Positions 1-6,443 of a DNA stretch of 6,921 bases are shown here, piece by piece. Both the position numbers and the translations under genes were made by a program. The first letter of the stretch is position 1; the number at the start of each line of letters is the position of its first letter. The stretch lies in contig CADCQV010000034.1 in the NCBI GenBank assembly GCA_902803625.1, positions 1-6,921 on the forward strand, written 5' to 3'. The notes below the pieces were generated by a model. That model saw only the letters and a list, made by a program, of their open reading frames with translations, was not told the DNA's origin and did not search any database. This DNA comes from an uncultured Lachnospiraceae bacterium. GTDB taxonomy: Bacteria > Bacillota > Clostridia > Lachnospirales > Lachnospiraceae.

Positions 1-42
1 AATAAATACACTAGCATAAACGCGGTTTTTACGCAACACACA

Positions 43-72
43 AGCCGGCAGCCTTAAATCAAGCTGCCGGCT
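43..72 (-). terminator. Probable operon terminator after araA
   Basis: Perfect 10-bp GC-rich stem (AGCCGGCAGC at 43-52 with GCTGCCGGCT at 63-72) and a 10-base loop, about 32 bases after the araA stop. Read on the minus strand the stem is followed by a moderately U-rich tail (TTGTGTGTTG, 33-42) rather than a pure U-run, and preceded by an A/T-rich ATTTTT, so termination is likely but possibly incomplete. On the plus strand the stem is followed by CCAAAAAT, which argues against plus-strand use. Confidence 0.75.
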
Positions 73-104
73 CCAAAAATCGTCATTTACTGCACTGATC
101 TGTA

Positions 105-1535
105 TCAGAATTTCCTGATATCCGCCTCTGTTGTATTCTCGTCTATAATGATAAGCTCGGTATCCGTAAGGTGGGCAAATAAGATGATGTCCTCCTTGGT
201 AAGAGCTGTGGATACTACGGAGTGATGTGCACCTCCTGCCTGGCACCAGCCTGCTGTTCCGATCTTGAAGTTCGGCTTATGGCGGTACATGATCTGCGCA
301 ACGGGAAGCTTCGGCATAGGCTGGGGAACCTTTACGAGCTCGATATCGGCACAGATTATCCTGAAGTGATCGCCGAGATCAATGATGGTAACCTGTATGC
401 CGTCTCCGGTAACGCTGTCAAACACAAGACGTGCAGGATCGGCCTTTCCTCCGATGCCTAAGGGATGTACCTGTATCTTCGGCTTCGTAAGGGCAAAGGA
501 TGCGGGAACCTCAAGCATATGTGATGCCAGCTCCAGCTCACTGCCGGCTGTGAGATCATAGGTATAATCCTCTATAAATCCGGTAGCTCCCTTTCTTCCT
601 TCAGCCATCTTCATAAGAACAGCGGAAAATGCGGAGATCTTGTAATCGCCCTCGGGACCGAAGCCCACGCCCTTTGCCATAAGGTTCTGAATGGCGATTC
701 CCGGAAGCTGCTTCATATTGTGCAGATCCTGGAAGGTATCTGTGAATGCCCTGCATCCGTTGTCATTAATAAACTTCTCGAAAGCTATCTCATACTTTGC
801 CTGCTCACGTACGGCTTCGGTATTGTCGGTATCCATCTCATACTTTGAGAGGTACTCATCCATCTTCTTATCGGTTTCCCCGTCGCTTACCTTTTCAACG
901 ATGTCTGCGATCTCTCCGATACCCCAGTACTTGATCTCCCAGCCGTACTTGATCTCGGCTTCCAGACGGTTTCCGTCGGTAACCGCAACGTCACGCATAT
1001 TATTTCCGAAGGTTGCTACCCTTAAGTCGCGTGAATACGCGATTGCCTTTGCCACCTCCGCAAAACGCTTTACGCCTTCGAGGAAATCGGGATTCTCATA
1101 GTATCCTGCCACAACCTCGTGAGGGATGCCGAGCTTCTTTACGATGAAGCCGTACTCCCTGTCCCCGTGGGCTGCCTGGTTCAGGTTCATGAAATCCATA
1201 TCGATCTCGCTGTAGGGAAGCTTTTCATTGGCCTGGGTATGGAGATGGAGGAGGGGCTTACGAAGCAGCTGGAGACCCTTTATCCACATCTTTGCCGGTG
1301 AAAAGGTGTGCATCCAGGTGACTACGCCTACACAGTCATCATCTGCCATTACCTTCTTCATATCCTCCACGCAGATCTTCGAGGTCTCTACCGTGGGAAG
1401 AAGCTCGAATTTCACGGTATCACCAAGCTTCTCATTGAAGAAATCGTTCATTTTCTTACAATCAGCGGCCACCTGCTTTAAGCACTCCTCGCCGTATAAG
1501 TCCTGGCTGCCGGGAATAAAATACAGTTTACTCAT
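105..1535 (-). CDS. araA: L-arabinose isomerase AraA
   Basis: Cytoplasmic enzyme that converts L-arabinose to L-ribulose, the first step before AraB and AraD. The 476-residue protein is close to the usual 470-500 residues and colinear with the family from its N-terminal YFIPGSQDLYG motif. The residues corresponding to the metal-binding/catalytic set of E. coli AraA (E306, E333, H350, H450) are present: E295 in GPEGDYK, E322 in FIEDYTY, H339 in SHMLEV, and the H437-H438 pair in GGAHHSV, so the enzyme looks active. I chose the ATG at 1535 because AGGAGG at 1543-1548 sits 7 bases before it. The frame can be extended to a TTG at 1541, but that would leave one base of spacing. It is the last gene of the cluster, 207 bp after araR and followed by a hairpin terminator. 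araB and araD are not adjacent within the window. The assignment is very secure from sequence alone. Confidence 0.97.
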   Translation of the reverse strand: MSKLYFIPGSQDLYGEECLKQVAADCKKMNDFFNEKLGDTVKFELLPTVETSKICVEDMKKVMADDDCVGVVTWMHTFSPAKMWIKGLQLLRKPLLHLHTQANEKLPYSEIDMDFMNLNQAAHGDREYGFIVKKLGIPHEVVAGYYENPDFLEGVKRFAEVAKAIAYSRDLRVATFGNNMRDVAVTDGNRLEAEIKYGWEIKYWGIGEIADIVEKVSDGETDKKMDEYLSKYEMDTDNTEAVREQAKYEIAFEKFINDNGCRAFTDTFQDLHNMKQLPGIAIQNLMAKGVGFGPEGDYKISAFSAVLMKMAEGRKGATGFIEDYTYDLTAGSELELASHMLEVPASFALTKPKIQVHPLGIGGKADPARLVFDSVTGDGIQVTIIDLGDHFRIICADIELVKVPQPMPKLPVAQIMYRHKPNFKIGTAGWCQAGGAHHSVVSTALTKEDIILFAHLTDTELIIIDENTTEADIRKF

Positions 1536-1542
1536 TTTCAAT

Positions 1543-1548
1543 CCTCCT
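1543..1548 (-). promoter_or_regulatory. Ribosome binding site of araA
   Basis: AGGAGG, seven bases before the ATG at 1535. It decides the start: a TTG in the same frame at 1541 lies one base from it and cannot be served by it. Confidence 0.9.
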
Positions 1549-1567
1549 TGTTAACTTGCTAATAATA

Positions 1568-1684
1568 AAGATTCTTCGCTTCGCTCTTTGACATCAGTCT
1601 GAAAGACTGATGTCGTGGCGACATCTTTGAGCGATAGCGAAAAGATGTTGGTTGTGGAGCTTGAGAAGATTCTTCGCTTCGCTC
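1568..1684. repeat. Direct-repeat pair flanking a hairpin-rich insert
   Basis: A 19-bp sequence (AAGATTCTTCGCTTCGCTC) occurs exactly at 1568-1586 and 1666-1684, 98 bp apart. The interval holds interleaved inverted repeats, including GAGCGATAGCGAA (1629-1641), which can pair with 1575-1586 apart from one bulged base. The motif TTCTTCGCTTCGCTCAGAATGAC (here 1671-1692) resembles a short repeat I recall as widely scattered in bacterial genomes, whose translation gives the FFASLRMT peptide. Confidence 0.8.
1590..1648 (-). other. Chain of three mutually exclusive hairpins in the araR-araA intergenic region
   Basis: Hairpin 1: GACATCAGTCT (1590-1600) with AGACTGATGTC (1604-1614), 11 bp with a 3-base loop. 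Hairpin 2: GATGTCG (1609-1615) with CGACATC (1619-1625), 7 bp with a 3-base loop. Hairpin 3: ACATCTTT (1621-1628) with AAAGATGT (1641-1648), 8 bp with a 12-base loop. Hairpin 2 shares bases with both others, so 1+3 and 2 are alternative states. On the minus strand this lies in the araA leader, 55-113 bases before the ATG. No U-tract follows closely, so it may be only the body of a repeat element. Confidence 0.6.
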
Positions 1685-1744
1685 AGAATGACAATGGTAT
1701 TGCTTAGAATTACATTGGTATTACTCAGAATGACTTTGTTATTC
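1682..1744. repeat. Three tandem 21-bp repeats at the 3' end of araR
   Basis: Units at 1682-1702, 1703-1723 and 1724-1744, each starting CTCAGAATGAC or CTTAGAATTAC and ending in TTGGTATT-like sequence. The second differs from the first at a few bases; the third is changed mainly in its second half. The last unit overlaps the araR stop codon (1743-1745). An open frame read on the plus strand through these repeats (from 1652) yields heptads such as LRMTMVL, LRITLVL and LRMTLLF; it has no plausible coding context and is not annotated as a gene. Confidence 0.85.
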
Positions 1745-2852
1745 AGCTTATATCCAGTACGGAATTTCCGTTGCTTATTGATACCGGGAATCTGTAGGAA
1801 TATCCCTGCTCCGGATCTCCGCTTTCCATCATGCGGATAAGATTTCTGGCCGCTCTTTTTCCCAGCTCGAACTTCGGGTGTATGGCGCTGGTGAGCTTTA
1901 GCTTCACATTTTCCGACAACCTGATATTGTCAAATGAAACTATTGACAGATCCTCCGGGATCCTCTTTCCCTTATCCTTCGCAAAGTCTATAAACTTCTC
2001 CGCTATCTCGTCATTATAGAGAATGAGAGCCGTGCATTCCCCGGTCTTTTTCAGAAAACCGGAAAGACTTTTTTTGGAAAACTGATAGTCAAAATCCTTT
2101 GTTGAATACCACTTTATACAATCGTCATTTATATGCAGTCCGCTTTCCGACATACATTCGGTAAAACCCCTGTAACGCTCAACGCCCTGCATATCGTCAT
2201 ACTTGAAGATCCCTCCGATCTTTTTGTGACCGTTGTCAATAAGGATCCTCGTCAGCTCATAGCTGCACTTCTCATCCGCCATCTCAACACTGCTGCATTT
2301 CAGGTTGCTGTAATGATTGTGTATGAAGATAATTGGTATGTTCCGTCCCTCGAGCTCCCTGTACAGCTTCAGATTCGGGTTCGGGAAGGTGGATCTGGTA
2401 CCCTCCACTATGAGGCCGGAAACATTTGAATTCAGAAACCTTTCCAGATACATGGTCTCGTCATTCAGTTTGTTCTTCGTCACAGCAACATCGATGGCGA
2501 TGCCCTTTTCCTTCATAACAGACTCTATGCCCTCATATATCTGTGGGAACATATAATCCGCAAAGTAGCTCATTATAAGCCCGATATGCTCACTGTTTCT
2601 TTCTCCGCCGGCTTCGACATAGGAAATATAGGTTCCGCTTCCTCTGACCCTGCGGATCAGACCATCCTCCTCCAGCCTGTTTAAGGCTGTCCTCACGGTC
2701 TGCCTGGAAACCCCGAATTTCTTCTGCAGCATATGCTCTGAGAGCATTTTTTCGCCGGTTTTCAGCACTCCGCTAAGAATCAGGGTTCTGGCCCAATTAT
2801 AAAGCTTTACGTATTTCAGGCTCTCATTTAAGGAGTCGTTTCCTTCTATCAT
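1743..2852 (-). CDS. araR: Arabinose-responsive repressor AraR (GntR-type DNA-binding domain plus LacI-type sugar-binding domain)
   Basis: Likely cytoplasmic transcription repressor of the arabinose genes, released from DNA by L-arabinose. Residues about 12-77 form a GntR winged helix-turn-helix (SEHMLQKKFGVSRQTVRTAL, then the wing RRVRGSGTYIS). After a short linker, residues about 89-369 are a LacI/GalR-like periplasmic-binding fold (starting HIGLIMSYF, with NGHKKIGGI and later SIVSFDNI). This combination and the 369-residue length match Bacillus AraR (about 362). The ATG overlaps the TAA of the preceding permease gene by one base (TAATG), and only a weak GTGAAG lies upstream, so translation is probably coupled to the permease. 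Lying inside the operon it likely controls implies autoregulation. No perfect match to the B. subtilis AraR box (ATTTGTACGTACAAAT) was seen in the window; the operator is probably upstream of the binding-protein gene. A sibling regulator for another sugar is possible, but araA next door favours arabinose. Confidence 0.9.
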   Translation of the reverse strand: MIEGNDSLNESLKYVKLYNWARTLILSGVLKTGEKMLSEHMLQKKFGVSRQTVRTALNRLEEDGLIRRVRGSGTYISYVEAGGERNSEHIGLIMSYFADYMFPQIYEGIESVMKEKGIAIDVAVTKNKLNDETMYLERFLNSNVSGLIVEGTRSTFPNPNLKLYRELEGRNIPIIFIHNHYSNLKCSSVEMADEKCSYELTRILIDNGHKKIGGIFKYDDMQGVERYRGFTECMSESGLHINDDCIKWYSTKDFDYQFSKKSLSGFLKKTGECTALILYNDEIAEKFIDFAKDKGKRIPEDLSIVSFDNIRLSENVKLKLTSAIHPKFELGKRAARNLIRMMESGDPEQGYSYRFPVSISNGNSVLDIS

Positions 2853-3844
2853 TACTTCACTATCTGTACCGAATTGCGGTCACTGGTTATGGCAACAACG
2901 ATAAGGAATACGATACCCTCTATCAGCTGCTGCATGGCAGGGGTGAGCCCCAGGGTTACAAGACCCGCATTCAGTATGATGTAGAGAAGGGATCCTACAA
3001 CCACATTTTCAAACTTAACCTTGGCTCCTCCGGAGATCGGCATTCCGCCGAGAACCAGAGCTATCATTATCTGTGTCTCCAGCTGGTTTCCCGAATTCGC
3101 CGTTACAGAACCTACCTTGACCACGTTTATGAAGGCAGCAAGTCCCGTGATCGCTCCGGCAAGAACATATACCCAGAACTTCATCTTATCAGTCTCGATT
3201 CCTGAAAAAGCCGCTGCCTTTTCACCGGCTCCTATCGCCTTCAGGTATCTGCCGAACTTGGTGAACCTGAAGAAGAAGAACGCGATGATCAGGACAATAA
3301 GGGTTATTGTTATCTTCAGCTGGTCATTATTAAGGGATACGGTCTTCACTATGTCTCCCTGTACCGGGGCATTTGTTGTGGCAAATTCTATTACTCCCCT
3401 GAAAAGGAACATGGTACAGATCGTAACCACGAAGCTCTTTACCTTCCGCTTCACATAGAAGAAGCCGTTTATGGCACCTATCAGTGCCCCTGCGCATATA
3501 CCTCCGACTATCGCTAACGGGATATTATACTTTGACAGAAAGCAGAATACTATCGAGGCTATTCCGAGTATCGAGCCCTGGGAGAAATCAAGTCCGCCCA
3601 TTGTCATTATGAAGAATACGCCCGTTGCCGCTATCATGGTCACATAGACCTGTGACATCAGGAGCTTGATATTCATTGGCGCAAGGAGCTTACCGTCCGA
3701 TAGTATATTAAATATCAGTGATACCGCCACAAGACCGATTATAGGAAGGACGGCTCTTATCCTGGAAGCGAGGACTGCTCTTTTTAAGGCTTTCTCCTCG
3801 GCTGCAAGGACTTCGTCATTTTTTATTGCATCCGTGTTTTCCAT
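2852..3844 (-). CDS. Sugar ABC transporter permease B (RbsC/AraH-like)
   Basis: Integral membrane subunit of a CUT2-type (ribose/arabinose class) importer. The 330 residues begin with a charged cytoplasmic tail of about 30 residues and then form roughly 8-10 hydrophobic segments (first about 33-48, last about 311-320). Family landmarks are GGLDFSQG at 83-90, the cytoplasmic ATPase-contact loop at 198-216 (GRYLKAIGAGEKAAAFSGI), and the conserved LGGMPISGG at 265-273. The start is an ATG with AGGAGG (3850-3855) five bases upstream; this site overlaps the stop codon of the ATPase gene. It is paired with a second, diverged permease (5377-6345), so the channel is probably a heterodimer rather than the RbsC/AraH homodimer. 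The stop overlaps the araR start. The substrate is inferred as L-arabinose from araA and araR; sequence alone does not separate arabinose from other pentoses, arabinofuranose or galactofuranose. Confidence 0.93.
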   Translation of the reverse strand: MENTDAIKNDEVLAAEEKALKRAVLASRIRAVLPIIGLVAVSLIFNILSDGKLLAPMNIKLLMSQVYVTMIAATGVFFIMTMGGLDFSQGSILGIASIVFCFLSKYNIPLAIVGGICAGALIGAINGFFYVKRKVKSFVVTICTMFLFRGVIEFATTNAPVQGDIVKTVSLNNDQLKITITLIVLIIAFFFFRFTKFGRYLKAIGAGEKAAAFSGIETDKMKFWVYVLAGAITGLAAFINVVKVGSVTANSGNQLETQIMIALVLGGMPISGGAKVKFENVVVGSLLYIILNAGLVTLGLTPAMQQLIEGIVFLIVVAITSDRNSVQIVK

Positions 3845-3849
3845 TTCGT

Positions 3850-3855
3850 CCTCCT
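3850..3855 (-). promoter_or_regulatory. Ribosome binding site of permease B, overlapping the ATPase stop
   Basis: AGGAGG, five bases before the permease B ATG. Its first A is the last base of the ATPase TAA stop (TAAGGAGG), so ribosomes finishing the ATPase can reinitiate directly. Confidence 0.85.
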
Positions 3856-5357
3856 TAAACCATCTTCGCTATAAGATCATTCTCGGTGAGCTCAGGACTC
3901 CGGAGAAGCTCTTCCCCGCTGTTACGTCCGTCCTTCATGATAATGATCCGGTCGCACATACCTATAAGCTCCATGATCTCCTCGGATATCATGATTATGG
4001 ACTTTCCGCTCTTCCTCATACTGTCCATAAGGGCATAGATATCTGCCTTCACCTTTACGTCTATTCCACGGGTGGGACTGTCAAGGACCAGGATGTCCGA
4101 ATCCTTCCCGACCCAGCGGGCAAGAACCACCTTCTGCTTGTTTCCTCCGGAAAGCTCGGATACGAACTGGTCAGTGTCCACCATCTTTACCGTCATTTCC
4201 TTAGCGTGCTTTTCCGCAAAGGCCTTTAATTTCCTGTCGTTTAAGAGATGCGTCTTTCCGCCAAGCTCATCAAGGGACGGCAGGCAGATATTGTCACCGA
4301 TACTCTCGTTTATGACTATGGACTCATTATCCCTGTCCTTTGACGCATAGGCGATGCTGTGCTTTATGGCCTTGACTATGGAATCTATCTCTGTTCCGTC
4401 TGCCAGCTTAACCGACCCCTTCCTGTCATAGGAGGCACCGAATACAGCCTTTCCGACCTCATGCATCCCGCATTCGGAAAGCCCTCCGAAGCCTAAGATC
4501 TCTCCCTTATGGAGATCAAAGCTCACGTCATATATGACCCCGGGAACCGTTACATTCTTCACGGAAAGCACCACCTCATCGGATATCTTCTCTCCGTAGT
4601 CTTCCCTGTAATAGTGCTCCCCAAGCTCTCGTCCAACCATGAGCTTCTTCAGGTCGTCCTCCGTCACTTCCTTAGCGTTCACCGTATCAATGTAAACACC
4701 GTCACGGAGTACCGATACCCGGTCGCATTTATCCAGAACCTCGGGCAGGTCGTGGGAAATAAAGATCACCGTATTCCCCTCTTCCCTTATCCTGTTCATA
4801 TGCTTATAAAGCTCTTCTCTTCCTTCCTGGGAAAGGGCCGTTGTGGTCTCGTCGATGACCACCACCTTGGGCGCGAAATAGGTGGACTTCACTATCTCTA
4901 TAAGCTTCCTGTCCTCGAAGTTGTAGCGGTCTATCATGTCCGCCGCATTGATGCGTCCGAAGCCGTACTTCTCAAGAAGTCCGTTTGCTTCCTTTACCAT
5001 TGCATTGGTATTCTTGATGCCGAATTTAACAAACCTGTCCTCATGGCCTAAGAAGATGTTCTCCGCAACCGTGAGTCCCGACAGGGTTCCAAGCTCCTGT
5101 ACTATGATGGAGATCCCTTCATTATTGGCCTCCACCTGGTTACGGACGTGTATCTCCTTCCCGTCCAGGATGAATTTGCCGCTGCCTATGGTATATATGC
5201 CCGTAAGCATCTGCATTAGGGTGGATTTCCCGGAGCCGTTCTCTCCGATCAGTCCGTGAACCTCACCCTTATAAAAATCTATGGATACGTTCTGTACTGC
5301 CTTTACGATTCCGAAGGTCTTACATACATCTACGGCCTGTAATCTGATTTCCGACAT
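3855..5357 (-). CDS. Double-domain sugar ABC transporter ATP-binding protein (RbsA/AraG/MglA-like)
   Basis: Cytoplasmic motor of the importer: two fused nucleotide-binding domains (about 1-245 and 262-500) in a 500-residue protein, the usual length. Domain 1 has Walker A GENGSGKST (38-46), Q-loop Q87, Walker B VVVIDE (165-170) and switch His202, but its signature region (145-157, YNFEDRKLIEIVK) has lost the LSxGxxQ pattern. Domain 2 has an intact signature LSGGNKQK (402-409), but no Walker A lysine or Ser/Thr in the equivalent segment (288-300), Ser427 in place of the Walker B glutamate (LDSPT), and Glu459 at the H-loop. So one competent composite site is expected. I chose the ATG at 5357, 11 bases after AAAGGAGG (5369-5376); a TTG at 5366, giving three extra residues (503 in all), is only 2 bases from that site and less likely. 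The gene starts 19 bp after permease A and ends 10 bp before permease B. Confidence 0.95.
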   Translation of the reverse strand: MSEIRLQAVDVCKTFGIVKAVQNVSIDFYKGEVHGLIGENGSGKSTLMQMLTGIYTIGSGKFILDGKEIHVRNQVEANNEGISIIVQELGTLSGLTVAENIFLGHEDRFVKFGIKNTNAMVKEANGLLEKYGFGRINAADMIDRYNFEDRKLIEIVKSTYFAPKVVVIDETTTALSQEGREELYKHMNRIREEGNTVIFISHDLPEVLDKCDRVSVLRDGVYIDTVNAKEVTEDDLKKLMVGRELGEHYYREDYGEKISDEVVLSVKNVTVPGVIYDVSFDLHKGEILGFGGLSECGMHEVGKAVFGASYDRKGSVKLADGTEIDSIVKAIKHSIAYASKDRDNESIVINESIGDNICLPSLDELGGKTHLLNDRKLKAFAEKHAKEMTVKMVDTDQFVSELSGGNKQKVVLARWVGKDSDILVLDSPTRGIDVKVKADIYALMDSMRKSGKSIIMISEEIMELIGMCDRIIIMKDGRNSGEELLRSPELTENDLIAKMV

Positions 5358-5368
5358 TATACGCAAAA

Positions 5369-5376
5369 CCTCCTTT
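5369..5376 (-). promoter_or_regulatory. Ribosome binding site of the ATPase gene
   Basis: AAAGGAGG directly after the permease A stop (TAG at 5377-5379). It is 11 bases from the ATG at 5357 and 2 bases from the TTG at 5366, which favours the ATG start, although 11 is slightly long. Confidence 0.85.
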
Positions 5377-6345
5377 CTACTTGACTATCTCGCCCTTGAC
5401 AGGCTTCATTGTAAGGGCAACCACAAGGAGCAATGCAACTCCCGTTACCACGTTCTGTATGGCGGTGGGCGCTCCCAGGGTTACAAATCCGTTGTAGATT
5501 ATCTGTATCAGGAATTCACCCACGATTATTGCCGGGATCGGTAGTCCGAACTGACGGAATGCAAGCCCGAAGAAGCAGCCCATAGTAGGTGCAAAGTTCC
5601 GGCTCATGGATGCCATTCCCGTTACCGATACCATTGATGAACCGTAGGAGATAGCCAGTATTCCCATCAGTCCGTCAAAGAAACCGGTGATAATAAAGGT
5701 CAGTACCTTGTATTTATTTACGTTTATTCCCATGTTCTTCGCCACTGCCTCATTCGAGCCGATAGCATAGGCATAGGTTCCGACCTTGGTATAAACCAGA
5801 AGAGTATATGATAAAAGGAACGCTGCACAGGCTATGATCAGGTTTCCCGGTGCGTGGCCGAAGAAGGTCTGGTCCTTCGTAAGGAAGGCCTGGACGCCTC
5901 CGCTCACATAGTAGCTCACCGATTCGTAGATAAGGGCGAGTCCCGTCGTGACTATCATTGACGGTATGTGCAGCTTGATATAGGCGATACCGTTTATGAG
6001 TCCCACAAAGGCCCCGCAGATAAGGGGAGCGATCAGAAAGCCTGCATAGCCCATCCCCAGATTTTTCATGCATACGGTTCCCACAATGGCGCAGAGTATG
6101 CAATTCGCACCAATGGAGAAATCGAATAGTCCCATGACTATTATGAAGTAAAGACCTACGGCGCCTACCGAATCAATAAGGCACTGCTGGAAATAACCCA
6201 GCACCTGCTGAGGCTGCCCGAAGGTTTCGGGACGGAGTATCTTGAAAATGATATACGAAACCAGAATAAGACCAACAAGGATGATCGCTCCGGTATAGCG
6301 CCCGAATATCCCCTTCGATCCGTTCTTTGTATTGGAAGAATTCAT
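5377..6345 (-). CDS. Sugar ABC transporter permease A (RbsC-like, diverged)
   Basis: Second membrane subunit of the same CUT2-type importer. The 322 residues hold about 8-10 hydrophobic segments after a short Ser/Asn/Lys-rich cytoplasmic start. Family landmarks are GLFDFSIG at 72-79 (matching GGxDxSxG) and the ATPase-contact loop at 189-207 (GTYAYAIGSNEAVAKNMGI). Where permease B and typical RbsC proteins have a GG(x4)GG-type motif, this one reads GCFFGLAFRQFGLP (256-269), so that motif is lost. Its C-terminal third aligns with permease B (GFVTLGAPTAIQ against GLVTLGLTPAMQ), and both end in IVK, which supports a shared ancestry by old duplication. The ATG has a GAGGG ribosome binding site (6351-6355) five bases upstream. 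It follows the binding-protein gene after a 98-bp gap with a hairpin. The specific sugar is inferred from araA and araR. Confidence 0.93.
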   Translation of the reverse strand: MNSSNTKNGSKGIFGRYTGAIILVGLILVSYIIFKILRPETFGQPQQVLGYFQQCLIDSVGAVGLYFIIVMGLFDFSIGANCILCAIVGTVCMKNLGMGYAGFLIAPLICGAFVGLINGIAYIKLHIPSMIVTTGLALIYESVSYYVSGGVQAFLTKDQTFFGHAPGNLIIACAAFLLSYTLLVYTKVGTYAYAIGSNEAVAKNMGINVNKYKVLTFIITGFFDGLMGILAISYGSSMVSVTGMASMSRNFAPTMGCFFGLAFRQFGLPIPAIIVGEFLIQIIYNGFVTLGAPTAIQNVVTGVALLLVVALTMKPVKGEIVK

Positions 6346-6350
6346 AATTT

Positions 6351-6355
6351 CCCTC
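6351..6355 (-). promoter_or_regulatory. Ribosome binding site of permease A
   Basis: GAGGG, five bases before the ATG at 6345, in an A-rich leader. It is weaker than the AGGAGG sites of the ATPase, permease B and araA. Confidence 0.7.
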
Positions 6356-6383
6356 TTTTTCTTTTTTACACCTTCTGTTTAAT

Positions 6384-6421
6384 AGAGCCGGCATCGCCTT
6401 GATCCCGGCGAAACCGGCTCT
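6384..6421 (-). promoter_or_regulatory. Two-part hairpin between the binding-protein and permease A genes
   Basis: Outer stem of 8 bp (AGAGCCGG at 6384-6391 with CCGGCTCT at 6414-6421) and inner stem of 5 bp (TCGCC at 6394-6398 with GGCGA at 6407-6411), separated by a symmetric 2x2 internal loop. It starts about 22 bases after the binding-protein stop. The minus-strand sequence after it is ATTAAACAGAAGG, with no U-run, so it is not a standard terminator. By analogy with other binding-protein operons (for example malE-malF), it could protect the 3' end of the receptor mRNA or partly attenuate transcription. The role is inferred; the structure is seen. Confidence 0.7.
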
Positions 6422-6443
6422 TAAAGATCAGATAATACTATTC

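Larger units (their letters stand above)
1542..1742. other. araR-araA intergenic region: no gene seen
   Basis: This stretch carries the repeats and hairpins described separately plus the araA ribosome binding site. I see no convincing -35/-10 pair on the minus strand (the A/T-rich TTTATTATT near 1561-1569 lacks a recognisable -35 at the right distance) and no AraR-type operator, so araA is most simply expressed from the operon transcript. Confidence 0.5.

Noticed and set aside
11..35. Semi-palindromic AAACGCGGTTT at 18-28 as a possible operator for a gene to the left.
   Set aside because: Arms of only four bases (AAAC and GTTT), no promoter elements seen, and downstream context lies outside the window.
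1549..1570. GTTAAC palindrome and TTATTATT before araA as an AraR operator or -10 element.
   Set aside because: Does not resemble the known AraR box, and no -35 hexamer lies at the required distance; too short to support.
1652..1840. Plus-strand frame of 62 residues starting MWSLRRFFASLRMT.
   Set aside because: It is the translation of the repeat cluster and of the antisense of the araR 3' end; no ribosome binding site, and the heptad pattern follows from the 21-bp DNA repeat.
3666..4229. Plus-strand open frame of 187 residues.
   Set aside because: It is antisense to the permease B start and ATPase end, spans a gene junction, and has no recognisable domain or ribosome binding site; a shadow of the coding strand.
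4509..5051. Plus-strand open frame of 180 residues.
   Set aside because: Entirely antisense to the well-conserved ATPase gene; no family signature, so treated as a shadow frame.
5750..6103. Minus-strand frame of 117 residues inside permease A.
   Set aside because: Out-of-frame overlap with a clear membrane protein gene; composition (Cys, Arg, Leu mix) shows no domain.
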